Source of the DNA: Luteimicrobium xylanilyticum
GTDB lineage: Bacteria > Actinomycetota > Actinomycetes > Actinomycetales > Cellulomonadaceae
Direction: 5' to 3'
NCBI RefSeq assembly: GCF_009429125.1
Contig: NZ_CP045529.1
Location: forward strand, 2,914,001 to 2,978,000
Length of the DNA: 64,000 nucleotides
Position numbers and translations under genes: made by a program. This document shows, one piece after another, positions 1 through 8,333 of the stretch. Under the pieces are notes generated by a model. It had not been told where the DNA came from. It made no database searches and saw only the letters and a list, made by a program, of their open reading frames with translations. Numbering within the stretch: position 1 is the first letter of the stretch; each line of letters begins with the position of its first letter.

Positions 1-1
1 C

Positions 2-244
2 CAGGTCTCGAGCAAGGCCCCAGGTGGTCTCGTCCGCAGAGCACTGGCGATACTTCTCCTGGCTTCTGGCCTACGACTCGTCGGTGTTCCCCTCGGCTGG
101 GTGGCGGCGTCCGCGGTGTCCGCCCTTGTTCTCGGCAACGTGCTCTGGATCGCCGTGCGACGGCGATTCTCGGCAACACCCCCCGAGTCTCCGCGACCAG
201 CCAGCCCGGACCGGCCAGCGACCAAGGACGGTGGAACAGCATGA
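2..244 (+). CDS. C-terminal end of a polytopic membrane protein (5' partial)
   Basis: The window opens inside this gene; the reading frame starting at base 2 runs open to a TGA at 242-244. The visible 80 residues contain two hydrophobic stretches (roughly residues 14-30 and 33-52, ending in WIAVRRRF) and then a hydrophilic Pro/Ser/Asp-rich tail, which is what the last membrane helix pair and cytoplasmic tail of a transporter or flippase look like. The stop overlaps the next ATG by four bases (ATGA), which supports the frame and implies translational coupling to the APS kinase gene. A Wzx/MurJ-type polysaccharide flippase or a polymerase would fit the locus, but the fragment is too short to assign a family. 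Confidence 0.6.
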   Translation, partial: QVSSKAPGGLVRRALAILLLASGLRLVGVPLGWVAASAVSALVLGNVLWIAVRRRFSATPPESPRPASPDRPATKDGGTA

Positions 245-1497
245 GCCCTACCACGACCACCGTGGCCCTGGGGGACGACGCGCTCGACGGCCTCGAGCGT
301 GCGCTGCTCGGCGTCGGCCCTGCACCCGCACTCCCCGACGGCGTCTCGGCCGTCACGTACACGGACCACGAGAACACGCCGCTGGCACGGGCGGAGCGTT
401 CCGCCGACCTCGTCACCCTCGTCCCCCTGCGGCCCTTGGCGCGCGGCACAGGACCGGCGTGGGACCCCGCCATCCGGCGCTCCGCCAGCGAGATTCGGGC
501 CGAGCTGCGTAGCGGGGCAACCCGAATGGTCGCGGTGGTCCGCTCCCTCCCGACGCGCGGCGACCTGACGGCCCTGGGCAAGCTCATATCGTCGCCCGAC
601 GTGGCGCGGCCGGGCATCGTCGTCGTGGTGGTTCTCGTCTCACGGCGCACGCCCCCGGGCGCGATCTCCGCCGACGGACTCGTCCGTGCGACCCGGCACG
701 CCGTCGCGCAGCTTCGGCAGGATGCCGACGAGACGGACGTGGTGCTCGTGGCGGTCCCGAGCGCTCCGGGGACCACCCCGACCGCCCAGACGCTCGCTGA
801 CGCGTACGGAGCGGACACCGTCCTCCTGCTGGACGATGAACGACCTCGACTCGAGAAGGAGGCCGTCCTCTCCCTGCGCCGCCGGCAGCGGGCGCTCGCG
901 GACGCCCTCTATCCCCCGGCGTCGGCCACCGAGCTCGATGCGGCGCTCACTCCTGCGCGGGGGGCGGTCATCCTCCTCACGGGTCTCTCCGGCTCGGGCA
1001 AGTCCACCATCGCCCGAGCTCTCGTCAGCCGCCTCGAGGAGGAAGGCAGAGCAGCAACCCTGCTCGATGGTGACGCCGTCCGGCATCACCTTTCAGAGGG
1101 TCTCGGCTTCAGCCGAGCCGACCGGGAGACGAACGTGCGCCGCATAGGATTCGTCGCCGCGCTCGTCGCGCAGCACGGGGGCATCGCGGTGGCAGCACCG
1201 ATCGCGCCGTTCGCAGCGAGTCGCGACGATGTCCGGCGGCTCGCCCAGGAGCACGCACGGTTCGTGCTCGTACATGTCGCCACGCCTCTCGCCGTGTGCG
1301 AGGCGCGGGACCGCAAGGGGCTCTACGCGAAGGCGCGTGCCGGTTCGATCCCTGACTTCACCGGAATCTCCTCGCCCTACGAGGTTCCGACCGATGCCGA
1401 TCTGGTCCTCGACACCACAAGGGTCTCTGTGGAGGACGCGGTGGATCGAATCCTCACGGTCGTGCTGGCCGGGCCAACACGCGAGCAACATTGGTGA
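241..1497 (+). CDS. cysC: Adenylylsulfate (APS) kinase with an N-terminal degenerate domain
   Basis: Residues about 240-410 form a complete APS kinase: P-loop GLSGSGKST at 248-256, the [11 protein letters not shown] substrate motif near 274, [14 protein letters not shown], and the lid/C-terminal [16 protein letters not shown] kinases make PAPS, the sulfate donor, from APS and ATP. The first 230 residues resemble the N-terminal part of ATP-sulfurylase/APS-kinase fusions only loosely ([15 protein letters not shown] around 101-115 and [13 protein letters not shown] around 188), and I do not see the sulfurylase QxRNPxHxxH motif, so that half is probably not catalytic for APS synthesis. The ATG overlaps the stop of the upstream membrane gene. 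The gene converges on a TagE-like gene 29 bases away. No sulfotransferase is recognisable in the window, so polymer sulfation is only an inference; some wall-polymer loci carry CysC-like kinases of unknown substrate. Confidence 0.85.
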   Translation: MSPTTTTVALGDDALDGLERALLGVGPAPALPDGVSAVTYTDHENTPLARAERSADLVTLVPLRPLARGTGPAWDPAIRRSASEIRAELRSGATRMVAVVRSLPTRGDLTALGKLISSPDVARPGIVVVVVLVSRRTPPGAISADGLVRATRHAVAQLRQDADETDVVLVAVPSAPGTTPTAQTLADAYGADTVLLLDDERPRLEKEAVLSLRRRQRALADALYPPASATELDAALTPARGAVILLTGLSGSGKSTIARALVSRLEEEGRAATLLDGDAVRHHLSEGLGFSRADRETNVRRIGFVAALVAQHGGIAVAAPIAPFAASRDDVRRLAQEHARFVLVHVATPLAVCEARDRKGLYAKARAGSIPDFTGISSPYEVPTDADLVLDTTRVSVEDAVDRILTVVLAGPTREQHW

Positions 1498-1526
1498 CCA
1501 GCCGGCCGAGCCGGACCGACGTACGG

Positions 1527-3416
1527 CTACGCGACTGATGCCGACGCCGTGTGCCGAAGGCTCACGTTGCCGTAGGCGGTCACGTGTACCTGCTCGTGCG
1601 TGAAGGCTTCGGGGTCTGCGGACAGTCTGGCACGTCCGGGGTTGCCGTCGTCGACGACCTCGGCGTACAGATCGAGCACGTCGCTCGGCAGGCCGTCGAA
1701 CGCCGTCCAGGGCAGCACGACGTCGAAGGAGCGGGTCCGGTCGGCTGCGGGCGAACTGAGCCGACACACCGCGCGACCGTAGAGCGCCTCGCTCCGGCCA
1801 CGCCACGCGACAAAGAGCTGCGGACCCTGCGAGGCCAGCTCACCGGTAAGCGTGCCGCGGAGTCGCGCGCCTCCCTCTGAAGGCTCGACGGCGTCGAGCC
1901 TTCCCTGGATGCTGACCCGACGAATGGAACGCTTGCGCGCCCGGGCTGCGGCGAGCTCCTCTACCCAACGGTCGAGGACGGCGTCGTCCCTGAAGTCCTG
2001 CGCTCGCGCGACTGCCGCACCCCGCATCTCCGCAAGCCGCTTCTCGGGCAGCCCTGCCACGGTGCGAATGGTGCGCGCGAGCTCCCGTACGTCGCCCGGC
2101 GGGACGAGGAAACCGTTGACGCCATGCTCGATGATGTCGCTGGGTCCATAGCGGATGTCGTAGGCGATCGGGAGGCAGCCCGCACCCATGGATTCCATCA
2201 GAACGAGTGGGAAACCCTCGTGTCGGCTGCTCAGGACACTGAAGGACGACGTCTCGAAGTGCTGCGCTGCGCGCGGATCATACCCGCGGAGCTCGACGTG
2301 CTCCCCAAGGCCGAGATCGTCGACGAGCGCGCCAAGCTTCCCGGCCTTCTTGCCACTTCCGAAGACGTCGAGCGTGACCTCCGGGTCCTTCCGCACGACA
2401 GTCGCCATTGCCCGGATCGCATGGTCGACACGCTTCTGCCAGACGAGTCGAGCGACCATCACTCCTCGGCTGCGGGGCCGTGGGAGCGGATCCTTGAGCG
2501 CGATGGTGCGCGAGTTCGGGATGGTCCGGCCGTTGTGGACGGCCACCCCCAGCTCTGCGAGGTCGAGGCGTTGCCGGTCGGTGAGGATCGCGACGAGGTC
2601 GATCCCGTCGAGCCCTTCAACGGTGCGCTGTTGACGGGCGGCAAGTGGGCCCGACGCGGACGGCGCGTCGATCGCGAGATGCGCGTGGTGGATGACCTGG
2701 ACGGTGACGACGTTCGGGCGCCGGTACTGGCCGAGGAACGCCCCGATCGCCTGGGAGTCGTTGACCAAGTACGCGGGTCCCTCACCGAGGACGACGTCGA
2801 ACCACGAGAAGTAGAGCGCCCGGGCGGATGTCCACGAGCCGAGTGGTTCACCGTCCGTCGCATAGACGGTGATGCGGCGCGTGCGCCTGCCCCCCTTGCC
2901 GGGCACGTCGAGCCGGTCGGACACGACGCGCGTGCCGTCGCGGCGGTAACGGTCGGTCTGCAGTACCGTCCCGTCCCCGTCAGTTCGAGTCGCCACGCTC
3001 TCGCCGTGGTGGGCCACGGGATCGTCCGCGACGGCGGCGACCGCGTTCGTCGTTTGCGCGAGGCGGCGCAAAGCACCGTCGTCGAGCGCGGAGAACTCGT
3101 GCCAGACGTTGCGGAGCCGGACGCCGGGCTTGAGGCGGCCCGACTCCCGCAGGCGGTTCACGGCCCGGTCGAGGTCGAGGTCCGGCGCCAGGGTGAGCAG
3201 GTCGATGGTGCGACCGGTCCGGGCCGCGACGGTCGCGGTGCGGTGGAGGAGGACGTTCGTGATGCCGCCGAACTCGTCGGGGATGGTCCAGGCCAACGCG
3301 ACGTAGCGGTCGTCGGGGAAGTGCTTGACCTCGCGGTCGGCACCGGCCGAGCGAGAAGCCGAGGCCAGGGCTTTGGGCTCGCGTCGTCGCCGGCGCAGTC
3401 GCCTCAAGAAGTCCAC
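1527..3416 (-). CDS. TagE-like family 4 glycosyltransferase with extra C-terminal beta domain
   Basis: This 629-residue protein resembles poly(glycerol-phosphate) alpha-glucosyltransferase TagE, which adds glucose from UDP-glucose to teichoic acid. Features in order: a basic N-terminus; a GT-B N-terminal Rossmann half (IPDEFGGITNVLLHR near 45) interrupted by the TagE-type beta extension (GTVLQTDRYRRDG); and the nucleotide-sugar half with VARLVWQKRVDHAI and the EX7E-type motif SRHEGFPLVLMESMGAG. After about residue 490 there is a further 130-residue segment rich in predicted beta strands, absent from ordinary TagE. The GTG at 3416 is preceded by AGAGG with a 5-base gap. It is divergent from the polyol-phosphotransferase gene at 3533, with about 115 bases between them. 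Donor sugar and acceptor cannot be read from sequence. Confidence 0.83.
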   Translation of the reverse strand: MDFLRRLRRRRREPKALASASRSAGADREVKHFPDDRYVALAWTIPDEFGGITNVLLHRTATVAARTGRTIDLLTLAPDLDLDRAVNRLRESGRLKPGVRLRNVWHEFSALDDGALRRLAQTTNAVAAVADDPVAHHGESVATRTDGDGTVLQTDRYRRDGTRVVSDRLDVPGKGGRRTRRITVYATDGEPLGSWTSARALYFSWFDVVLGEGPAYLVNDSQAIGAFLGQYRRPNVVTVQVIHHAHLAIDAPSASGPLAARQQRTVEGLDGIDLVAILTDRQRLDLAELGVAVHNGRTIPNSRTIALKDPLPRPRSRGVMVARLVWQKRVDHAIRAMATVVRKDPEVTLDVFGSGKKAGKLGALVDDLGLGEHVELRGYDPRAAQHFETSSFSVLSSRHEGFPLVLMESMGAGCLPIAYDIRYGPSDIIEHGVNGFLVPPGDVRELARTIRTVAGLPEKRLAEMRGAAVARAQDFRDDAVLDRWVEELAAARARKRSIRRVSIQGRLDAVEPSEGGARLRGTLTGELASQGPQLFVAWRGRSEALYGRAVCRLSSPAADRTRSFDVVLPWTAFDGLPSDVLDLYAEVVDDGNPGRARLSADPEAFTHEQVHVTAYGNVSLRHTASASVA

Positions 3417-3490
3417 CTACTACCTCTGTTCTTCGTGCGGGGCCGGCCCTCGCCGGATTCCCGGCGATCTTAAGGGACGTTGCCCTCGGC

Positions 3491-3496
3491 TAGCAT
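3491..3496 (+). promoter_or_regulatory. Possible -10 box (TAGCAT) for the phosphotransferase at 3533
   Basis: TAGCAT fits the actinobacterial TAnnnT -10 pattern and lies in the 116-base divergent gap about 37 bases before the GTG. No convincing -35 is seen at the expected distance, so this is a weak call. Confidence 0.3.
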
Positions 3497-3532
3497 GGTG
3501 CGACCCACCCACACCCATCGAAGGATCGCCCT

Positions 3533-4756
3533 GTGCCGCTCATCCGCGACGTCAAGACGCTTGGCCAGCAAGCGAAGCGAGCACTGCGCCGGCGCCGCGC
3601 GCAGGCGGAGTGGGACTCGTACGAGGCCGAGCGCGGTGCCCTTCCGGAGCGGCACTTCGAGGCTGTGATCTACTTCGCGGACACTGTGGTCAACCAGTAT
3701 CAGCTACGTCAGTGGTACGAGCCTATGAGGCGACTGTCGGTGCAGCACCCGGTCGCCGTGGTCATGCGCAACGTACAGACGGCGACCGCTCTGAAGGAGG
3801 AGTGCCCCCTTCCGATCATCGTGAAGCGCACCGTCGCGGAAATCGAGGAGTGGCTCGAGACCCAGCGCGTCGGGATCGTCTTCTACGTCAACCAGAACAC
3901 CCGCAACTTCCAGATGATGCGATTCCGGGACCCGGCCCACGTCTTCATCAGCCACGGCGAGTCCGACAAGGACTATATGGCGTCGAACCAGCTCAAGGCG
4001 TACGACTACACGTTCATCGCAGGACAGGCAGCGTACGAGCGGATCAGCAAGCGCCTCATCGACTTCGACGTAGACAAGCGGCTGGTCCGCATCGGTCGGC
4101 CGCAGGTCGACGTCGAGTACGAAGGCCCCACGTTGCCCGACGACGGCCGCACCGTCGTGCTCTACGCGCCTACGTGGGAGGGGGACCGGCCGAGCATGAC
4201 GTACTCCTCGCTGAAGTCGCACGCGGAGCCTATGCTCGACGCACTCCTCGCAACGGGCAAGCACCGTGTCGTCTACCGCCCGCACCCCCGAACCGGTGCG
4301 TATGACCCGATGTTCAAGGAAGTCCACTCCGGCATCGTCGCGAAGCTGCAGCGCGCAAACACAGAGGACCCCTCGGCACACCACATGGTGGACACCGAGT
4401 CCGCCTTCGGGTGGCATCTCGCCGCGGCCGACGTCTGCGTGTGTGACATCTCCGCGGTCGCCTTCGACTGGCTCGCCACCGGCAAGCCATTGCTCCTCAC
4501 CGAACCGGCCTCTCCCGAAGCCGAGGTAGACCGAACCGGCCTCGCCGGACTCATCGAGACGTTCAAGGCGCCCGACGCTGCGAACGCTCTCGGAATCATC
4601 GAGTCGTTCTCGTCCGAGGAGACGCGCGCGAAGTTCGCCGCGATCGTCGAGCAATACTTCGGGGATGTAACCCGCGGCGGGTCAACGCAAAAGTTCATTC
4701 GTGAGGCCGGCGCCATCATCCGGCGCCGTGCGTCGCCCGTCCTGAGTCCTTCCTAG
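3533..4756 (+). CDS. CDP-glycerol glycerophosphotransferase family protein (TagB/TagF type)
   Basis: Membrane-associated enzymes of this family transfer glycerol- or ribitol-phosphate from the CDP-alcohol to a lipid-linked acceptor. Here a very basic N-terminus (residues 14-23) that could bind the membrane is followed by a GT-B-like fold with the family's landmarks: ISHGESDK at 139-146, IGRPQVD at 187-193, LYAPTWEGD at 210-218, VYRPHP at 247-252 and CDISAVAFDWL at 304-314. The GTG at 3533 has AAGGA seven bases upstream. It closely resembles the genes ending at 11866 and 31566, which share the HG(E/D)SDK and APTWEG blocks, so these three form one subfamily. Whether it primes or polymerises, and with glycerol or ribitol, is not decidable from sequence. 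The IS481 debris begins 62 bases after its stop. Confidence 0.85.
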   Translation: MPLIRDVKTLGQQAKRALRRRRAQAEWDSYEAERGALPERHFEAVIYFADTVVNQYQLRQWYEPMRRLSVQHPVAVVMRNVQTATALKEECPLPIIVKRTVAEIEEWLETQRVGIVFYVNQNTRNFQMMRFRDPAHVFISHGESDKDYMASNQLKAYDYTFIAGQAAYERISKRLIDFDVDKRLVRIGRPQVDVEYEGPTLPDDGRTVVLYAPTWEGDRPSMTYSSLKSHAEPMLDALLATGKHRVVYRPHPRTGAYDPMFKEVHSGIVAKLQRANTEDPSAHHMVDTESAFGWHLAAADVCVCDISAVAFDWLATGKPLLLTEPASPEAEVDRTGLAGLIETFKAPDAANALGIIESFSSEETRAKFAAIVEQYFGDVTRGGSTQKFIREAGAIIRRRASPVLSPS

Positions 4757-4818
4757 ACGTCCTTCGCGGGGCCACATTGCCGTGAGGCTGGAGGTCAGTC
4801 TCGGGCGGGGCGAATGGA

Positions 4819-5170
4819 CTAGGTGTACTGCCCAGGCAGGTTGGTCAATCTCGTGATGGGTGGGACCTTGCCGATGGCGGAGTGGGGTCGGTGGTGGTTG
4901 TACTGCTGGAGCCATCCTGGCAGAGCTCCTCGGCGCGCCTCTTCTGGCTTGTAGTGGCGCGCGAAGGCCCACCCGGCGGCCATGGTGCGGTTGAACCGTT
5001 CGATCTTCCCGTTCGTCTGGGGCCGGTAGGGATGGGGTCTTCTTCACGGTGATCTCCAGCTCGGCGCAGGCATCACGCCAGGCATGGGACTTGTAGGCCG
5101 ACCCGTTGTCGGAAAGAACCCGTTCGACGACCACGCCGCGGGCAGCGAACCCGGACACCGCCCGGCGTAG
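4819..5170 (-). pseudogene. IS481-family transposase, C-terminal half, frameshifted (copy A)
   Basis: Read on the minus strand from 5170, the sequence encodes LRRAVSGFAARGVVVERVLS followed by DNGSAYKSHAWRD, the central DDE-transposase block, then loses frame in a run of four Gs at 5034-5037. After a one-base correction the frame continues with YRPQTNGKIERFNRT and ends RLTNLPGQYT at the TAG 4821-4819. The N-terminal half is missing because the left end of copy B starts where the gene should continue upstream. It is clearly non-functional. Confidence 0.8.
4820..4846 (+). repeat. Terminal repeat of IS481 copy A
   Basis: The 27 bases starting TAGGTGTACTGCCCAGG match those at 5168-5194 (TAGGTGCACTGCCCAGG) at all but a few positions. 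At 4820 they are the outer end of copy A, overlapping the transposase stop. A CTAG tetranucleotide straddles the edge at 4819-4822, compatible with the NCTAGN preference known for some IS481 members. Confidence 0.55.
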
Positions 5171-5194
5171 GTGCACTGCCCAGGGACGTTGGTC
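5168..5194 (+). repeat. Left terminal repeat of IS481 copy B
   Basis: This copy of the terminal repeat begins exactly where the coding frame of copy A breaks off, about 120 bases before the transposase start of copy B. Its position and direction make it the left end of the plus-strand element inserted into copy A. Confidence 0.55.
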
Positions 5195-5292
5195 GATCGA
5201 GTGTGGCGACACGCGTTCGGATGCGTGACAGGCGAAGACCTCCGGGCGTGGAGTGGGACTGCTGAAGGTTCCACAACGGCCAGGAGGTCTTC

Positions 5293-5940
5293 GTGTCTCA
5301 CGCTAACGCTGCTTTGACCCCGCGTGCTCGTCTTCGTCTCGCGCGTTTGATCGTGGACGAGGGCTGGCCGGTCGCGGTCGCGGCCCGCCGGTTGGACGTG
5401 TCCTGGCCGACGGCGAACCGGTGGGCGACCCGGTATGCCGCCATGGGCGCCGAGGGGATGGCGGATCGTTCGAGCCGCCCGCACAAGGTCGCGAACAAGA
5501 CGCCCGTGCACCGGGTCAAGCAGGTGGTGCACCTGCGGTGGAAGAAGCGGCTGTCACCGGTCGAGATCGGTGCACGACTCCCGATGCCGGCCTCCACGGT
5601 GCACGCGATGCTGACCCGGTGCCGGCTCAACCGGCTCTCCCACGTGGACGCGCGCACGGGAGAGCCGGTCCGCCGCTACGAGCACGACCGTCCCGGCGCG
5701 ATGATCCACGTGGACGTCAAGAAACTCGGGAACACCCCCGGCGGTGGCGGGTGGCGGTTCGTGGGCCGGGCGCCCAAGGCGACCGCAACCGTGCCGCGAT
5801 GACCGGCAAGCCGCGCAACGCCCGCTACGAACGCAAGATGGGCACCGCGTTCGTGCACACCGTGATCGACGACCACTCCCGGGGCGCCTACGCCGAGATC
5901 CACGACGACGAGACCGGCCACCGCGTTGGGTGTCCTCCGC
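5293..5940 (+). pseudogene. IS481-family transposase, N-terminal half, frameshifted and truncated (copy B)
   Basis: The frame opens with GTG at 5293 and encodes the helix-turn-helix N-terminus typical of the family (RLRLARLIVDEGWPVAVAAR, then RLDVSWPTANRW and MADRSSRPH) and the start of the catalytic domain (MIHVDVKKLG). The frame is lost near 5775; another frame then carries the expected continuation MTGKPRNARYERKMGTAFVH and VIDDHSRGAYAEIHDDET. A second slip near 5930 precedes the point (about 5940) where the end of copy C takes over. The C-terminal third is absent. Confidence 0.8.
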
Positions 5941-5941
5941 G

Positions 5942-6230
5942 TGATGTCCAGGGACGTCGGTCAGCCGGCTGATCGGTGGCTGGTTGCTGATCGCGGAGTG
6001 GAGCCTGTGGTGATTGCAGAAGTGGAGCCAGGCCGGGAGCAGGGCGTTGCGTTGCTGGGTTGAGTCGTAGAGGCGGGCGTAGGCCCATCCGTCGGCCAGG
6101 GTCCGGTGGAAGCGTTCGATCTTCCCGTTGGTCTGGGGCCGGTAGGGGTGGGTCCGTTTGTGGGTGATATCAAGCTGGGCGCAGGCCTCGCGCCACGCGT
6201 GGGAGCGGTAGGCCGATCCGTTGCGTCCAT
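5942..6230 (-). pseudogene. IS481-family transposase, C-terminal fragment (copy C)
   Basis: On the minus strand from 6230 the sequence reads NGSAYRSHAWREACAQLDIT, then THPYRPQTNGKIERFHRTL and HSAISNQPPISRLTDVPG, the C-terminal third of an IS481-type transposase. It is related to but distinct from copy A. Its outer end, TGATGTCCAGGGACG at 5942, is fused to the truncated copy B; its inner edge near 6228 joins about 95 bases of unrecognised, AT-richer sequence before the next gene. Confidence 0.75.
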
Positions 6231-6323
6231 CCCGCCGCCAGGGAGCTACCCCCTTCCTCGCACCGGCCCCAACGTCATAAGCCCAAAACCCAACTACGTA
6301 TCGAGGGACCCGCCTGGACGGCC

Positions 6324-8231
6324 TCAGGGTGTCGACTCAACCACCTTGTCCGGCCTAAGCATCCCGAGGCGACGATATCGTACGGTTGTATTCTTCTCGA
6401 GCCAGACAGTAAAGAGACGCTCCGAAAGAAATCCGTACACGCGTGACTGGTAGGCCGTGCCGTACTCACGCAGGTCGCACGACGCCGCGAACTTATCCAA
6501 AATTGCAAACAGCCATTCAGAATAGTCGTCGAACACTTCCTGACGACCAATGTACATGTTTGCCAAGAAAAATTTCGAGTCCCGCATCACTTTCAAGAAG
6601 GCGTTCCTATAGTCAGGGAAGAGCTCCTCAACTATCGCAAACGTCTCTAGCAAGTCGCCAGCCGCATGCGCTCGACCGTATTGATTCATGACGGTCTTTG
6701 GAATAGTCGCAATCCCCTCCCCCGCAACCTCCCACCGATAGGGAATCAGTAGGTCGACGTCAGAAAGAGCGTTTGCAATCTCCTCTCGACCGATCACACG
6801 GCCCGTACCGGGCGCCTTAAGAAAGCGGCGGTAGTGCACCATGCCCTTGTAGCGCGCCTCCACGTTCCTCCACACCCAATACTGGGCTGTCAGCTCGCAG
6901 AAGTTCGCGTTCTTATTGGCGATATTCTCGAGCGTGTCGTCCTGGTAGACCGGCTGCGTGGTATCGAGCACAACCTCCCTTCGCCCCTCGCCCACAACCA
7001 CAGGAAAATATCCGTCGATATCGGGAACCCAGGAACTCTTGTGGGCAACGACAGCGACGAACGTGTCACCCTGATCAGGTCGGACCTTCGTGGCAGACGG
7101 GTACAAGCTATCAGCGACTGCGAGCTTCTTCTGGGCGAGGCGCTCGACCAGACTGCGCATGTCCGGGTTGATGCCCGGCGTCAAATCATCGTCGCGGTAA
7201 TCACGCGACACGTCGACAAGCCCCCAGCCCGAAGGAAGATCAAGCAGAGAACGGTGCTTGACTCCGTAGAAATCACTACCTGCCGTCAGCGCAAGGCCTG
7301 GCGAACCGAGCGCCGACGCGACAAGGTGAAAGTGAAATCGCGTTGTTATCCATGTCGTCGTAGGGCCAGCCGGAATGCCGTCTTCCCAAATGGACTGGAA
7401 AGAGTAGAAGGTAATTGGATTCGGAAGCTTCTCGCCGAGACGGCGGCGAACCCAACCGTCCTTCTGGGGAAATCCTTCTGCCACGCCGACTTCCATGTCG
7501 TCCTCATAAAATGGAAGACGCTTGATAGCGGCAACTGCAGCCTCAAGCAACGCGTCCGTCTGCTCCGCCGCATAGTCCGTCTGAAGATTGACAACCACAC
7601 GCGGCGCCCCTGCAGCCCGTTTGATCGTAGTGGCACCCGGACGGAAGGCCAGCCAGACGTCGTCGAGACCGCACGGCACGTCGAGCAGTTCAGAGCCACG
7701 TGTGTCTCGGCTCTCAACGTAGTCAAACTCTCGTAGCTTACTGCGCACCCAGGGCCTATACGTGTCCGTAATGGGCGTCAATCCCAGCCCGGTACCAAAC
7801 AGGAAGCTCCCGCTACGCTTCTTGACCGCCGAAGCAACGGCCAACATGAGATACCGTGTAGGCCAGTCTGAATTGAGATAGCCCCCTCCCATGAAGTGGA
7901 TAGAACGCGCCTCATCGCGCAGACGACTGATCGCAATGTCCCAATCAGGAGTCCCGAGCCCCCTGATCTTGCTCGCAATCCAGGCCTCACGATCGTCCAT
8001 CTTCTCAGACCGGCGAAATGCGCGCGTCGCAAGATCGATCAGAACGCTCGTCATTGTCAAGTCGTGGTGTCGCTTGTACTGCAGTGCGGCAACATTCGAC
8101 GGCTTGCCGGTCGAAAGGACAACGGCATCCTCTGGAAAGCGCTCCTCCAAGTAGTCAACCCACGTACGATTAAGGAGTTCGTCGCCGTAGTTCGGAATTC
8201 CTCCGACGCCCACAAGATAACGAGTTGTCAC
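6324..8231 (-). CDS. Fusion of polysaccharide pyruvyltransferase and DUF4422 domains
   Basis: Residues about 1-365 belong to the polysaccharide pyruvyltransferase family (PF04230), which transfers pyruvate from phosphoenolpyruvate to sugar residues: VGVGGIPNYGDELLNRTW at the N-terminus, FMGGGYLN near 130 and the C-terminal TTRFHFHLVASALG block. Residues about 390-635 match DUF4422, a presumed glycosyltransferase domain common in capsule clusters (VVAHK at its start, KGMVHYRR in the middle, LANMYIGRQEVFDDYSEWLF, then YGFLSERL). I use the GTG at 8231, preceded by GAGGGAG nine bases upstream, rather than a start 22 codons earlier. Base composition is clearly AT-richer than the loci on either side. 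It is the last gene of a minus-strand run of six genes starting at 16133. The bifunctional reading, sugar transfer plus pyruvylation, is inference. Confidence 0.8.
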   Translation of the reverse strand: MTTRYLVGVGGIPNYGDELLNRTWVDYLEERFPEDAVVLSTGKPSNVAALQYKRHHDLTMTSVLIDLATRAFRRSEKMDDREAWIASKIRGLGTPDWDIAISRLRDEARSIHFMGGGYLNSDWPTRYLMLAVASAVKKRSGSFLFGTGLGLTPITDTYRPWVRSKLREFDYVESRDTRGSELLDVPCGLDDVWLAFRPGATTIKRAAGAPRVVVNLQTDYAAEQTDALLEAAVAAIKRLPFYEDDMEVGVAEGFPQKDGWVRRRLGEKLPNPITFYSFQSIWEDGIPAGPTTTWITTRFHFHLVASALGSPGLALTAGSDFYGVKHRSLLDLPSGWGLVDVSRDYRDDDLTPGINPDMRSLVERLAQKKLAVADSLYPSATKVRPDQGDTFVAVVAHKSSWVPDIDGYFPVVVGEGRREVVLDTTQPVYQDDTLENIANKNANFCELTAQYWVWRNVEARYKGMVHYRRFLKAPGTGRVIGREEIANALSDVDLLIPYRWEVAGEGIATIPKTVMNQYGRAHAAGDLLETFAIVEELFPDYRNAFLKVMRDSKFFLANMYIGRQEVFDDYSEWLFAILDKFAASCDLREYGTAYQSRVYGFLSERLFTVWLEKNTTVRYRRLGMLRPDKVVESTP

Positions 8232-8333
8232 GATACGCAACTCCCTCAACTTCGCAAGATATAGCCCGCAATTCCGGGCGTCGATTCGAACTTCCAAACT
8301 CGCGGCACAACTCTTTGGCCAATACAGTGTACG

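Larger units (their letters stand above)
4819..6230. mobile_element. Mosaic of three broken IS481-family elements
   Basis: Three transposase fragments of the IS481 (DDE) family lie head to head or nested: a C-terminal half on the minus strand, an N-terminal half on the plus strand, and another, different C-terminal part on the minus strand. Each has at least one recognisable end related to TAGGTG(T/C)ACTGCCCAGG or TGATGTCCAGGG. None could make a functional transposase. The element ends are joined to the middle of the neighbouring transposase gene, so insertion of one copy into another is the most economical history. This debris separates the high-GC phosphotransferase gene at 3533 from the AT-richer block that starts near 6,250. 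Confidence 0.8.

Noticed and set aside
1503-1515. Small hairpin CCGGC-CGA-GCCGG between the APS kinase and TagE-like genes
   Set aside because: Only five pairs, which is common by chance in such GC-rich sequence; not called a terminator.
2124-3473. 449-codon plus-strand frame opposite the TagE-like gene
   Set aside because: No domain and no ribosome-binding site; the opposite strand has clear GT4 motifs.
6231-6323. Possible gene or RNA in the gap after IS copy C
   Set aside because: Short, no start with ribosome-binding site, no convincing hairpin; probably leftover or imported flanking sequence.
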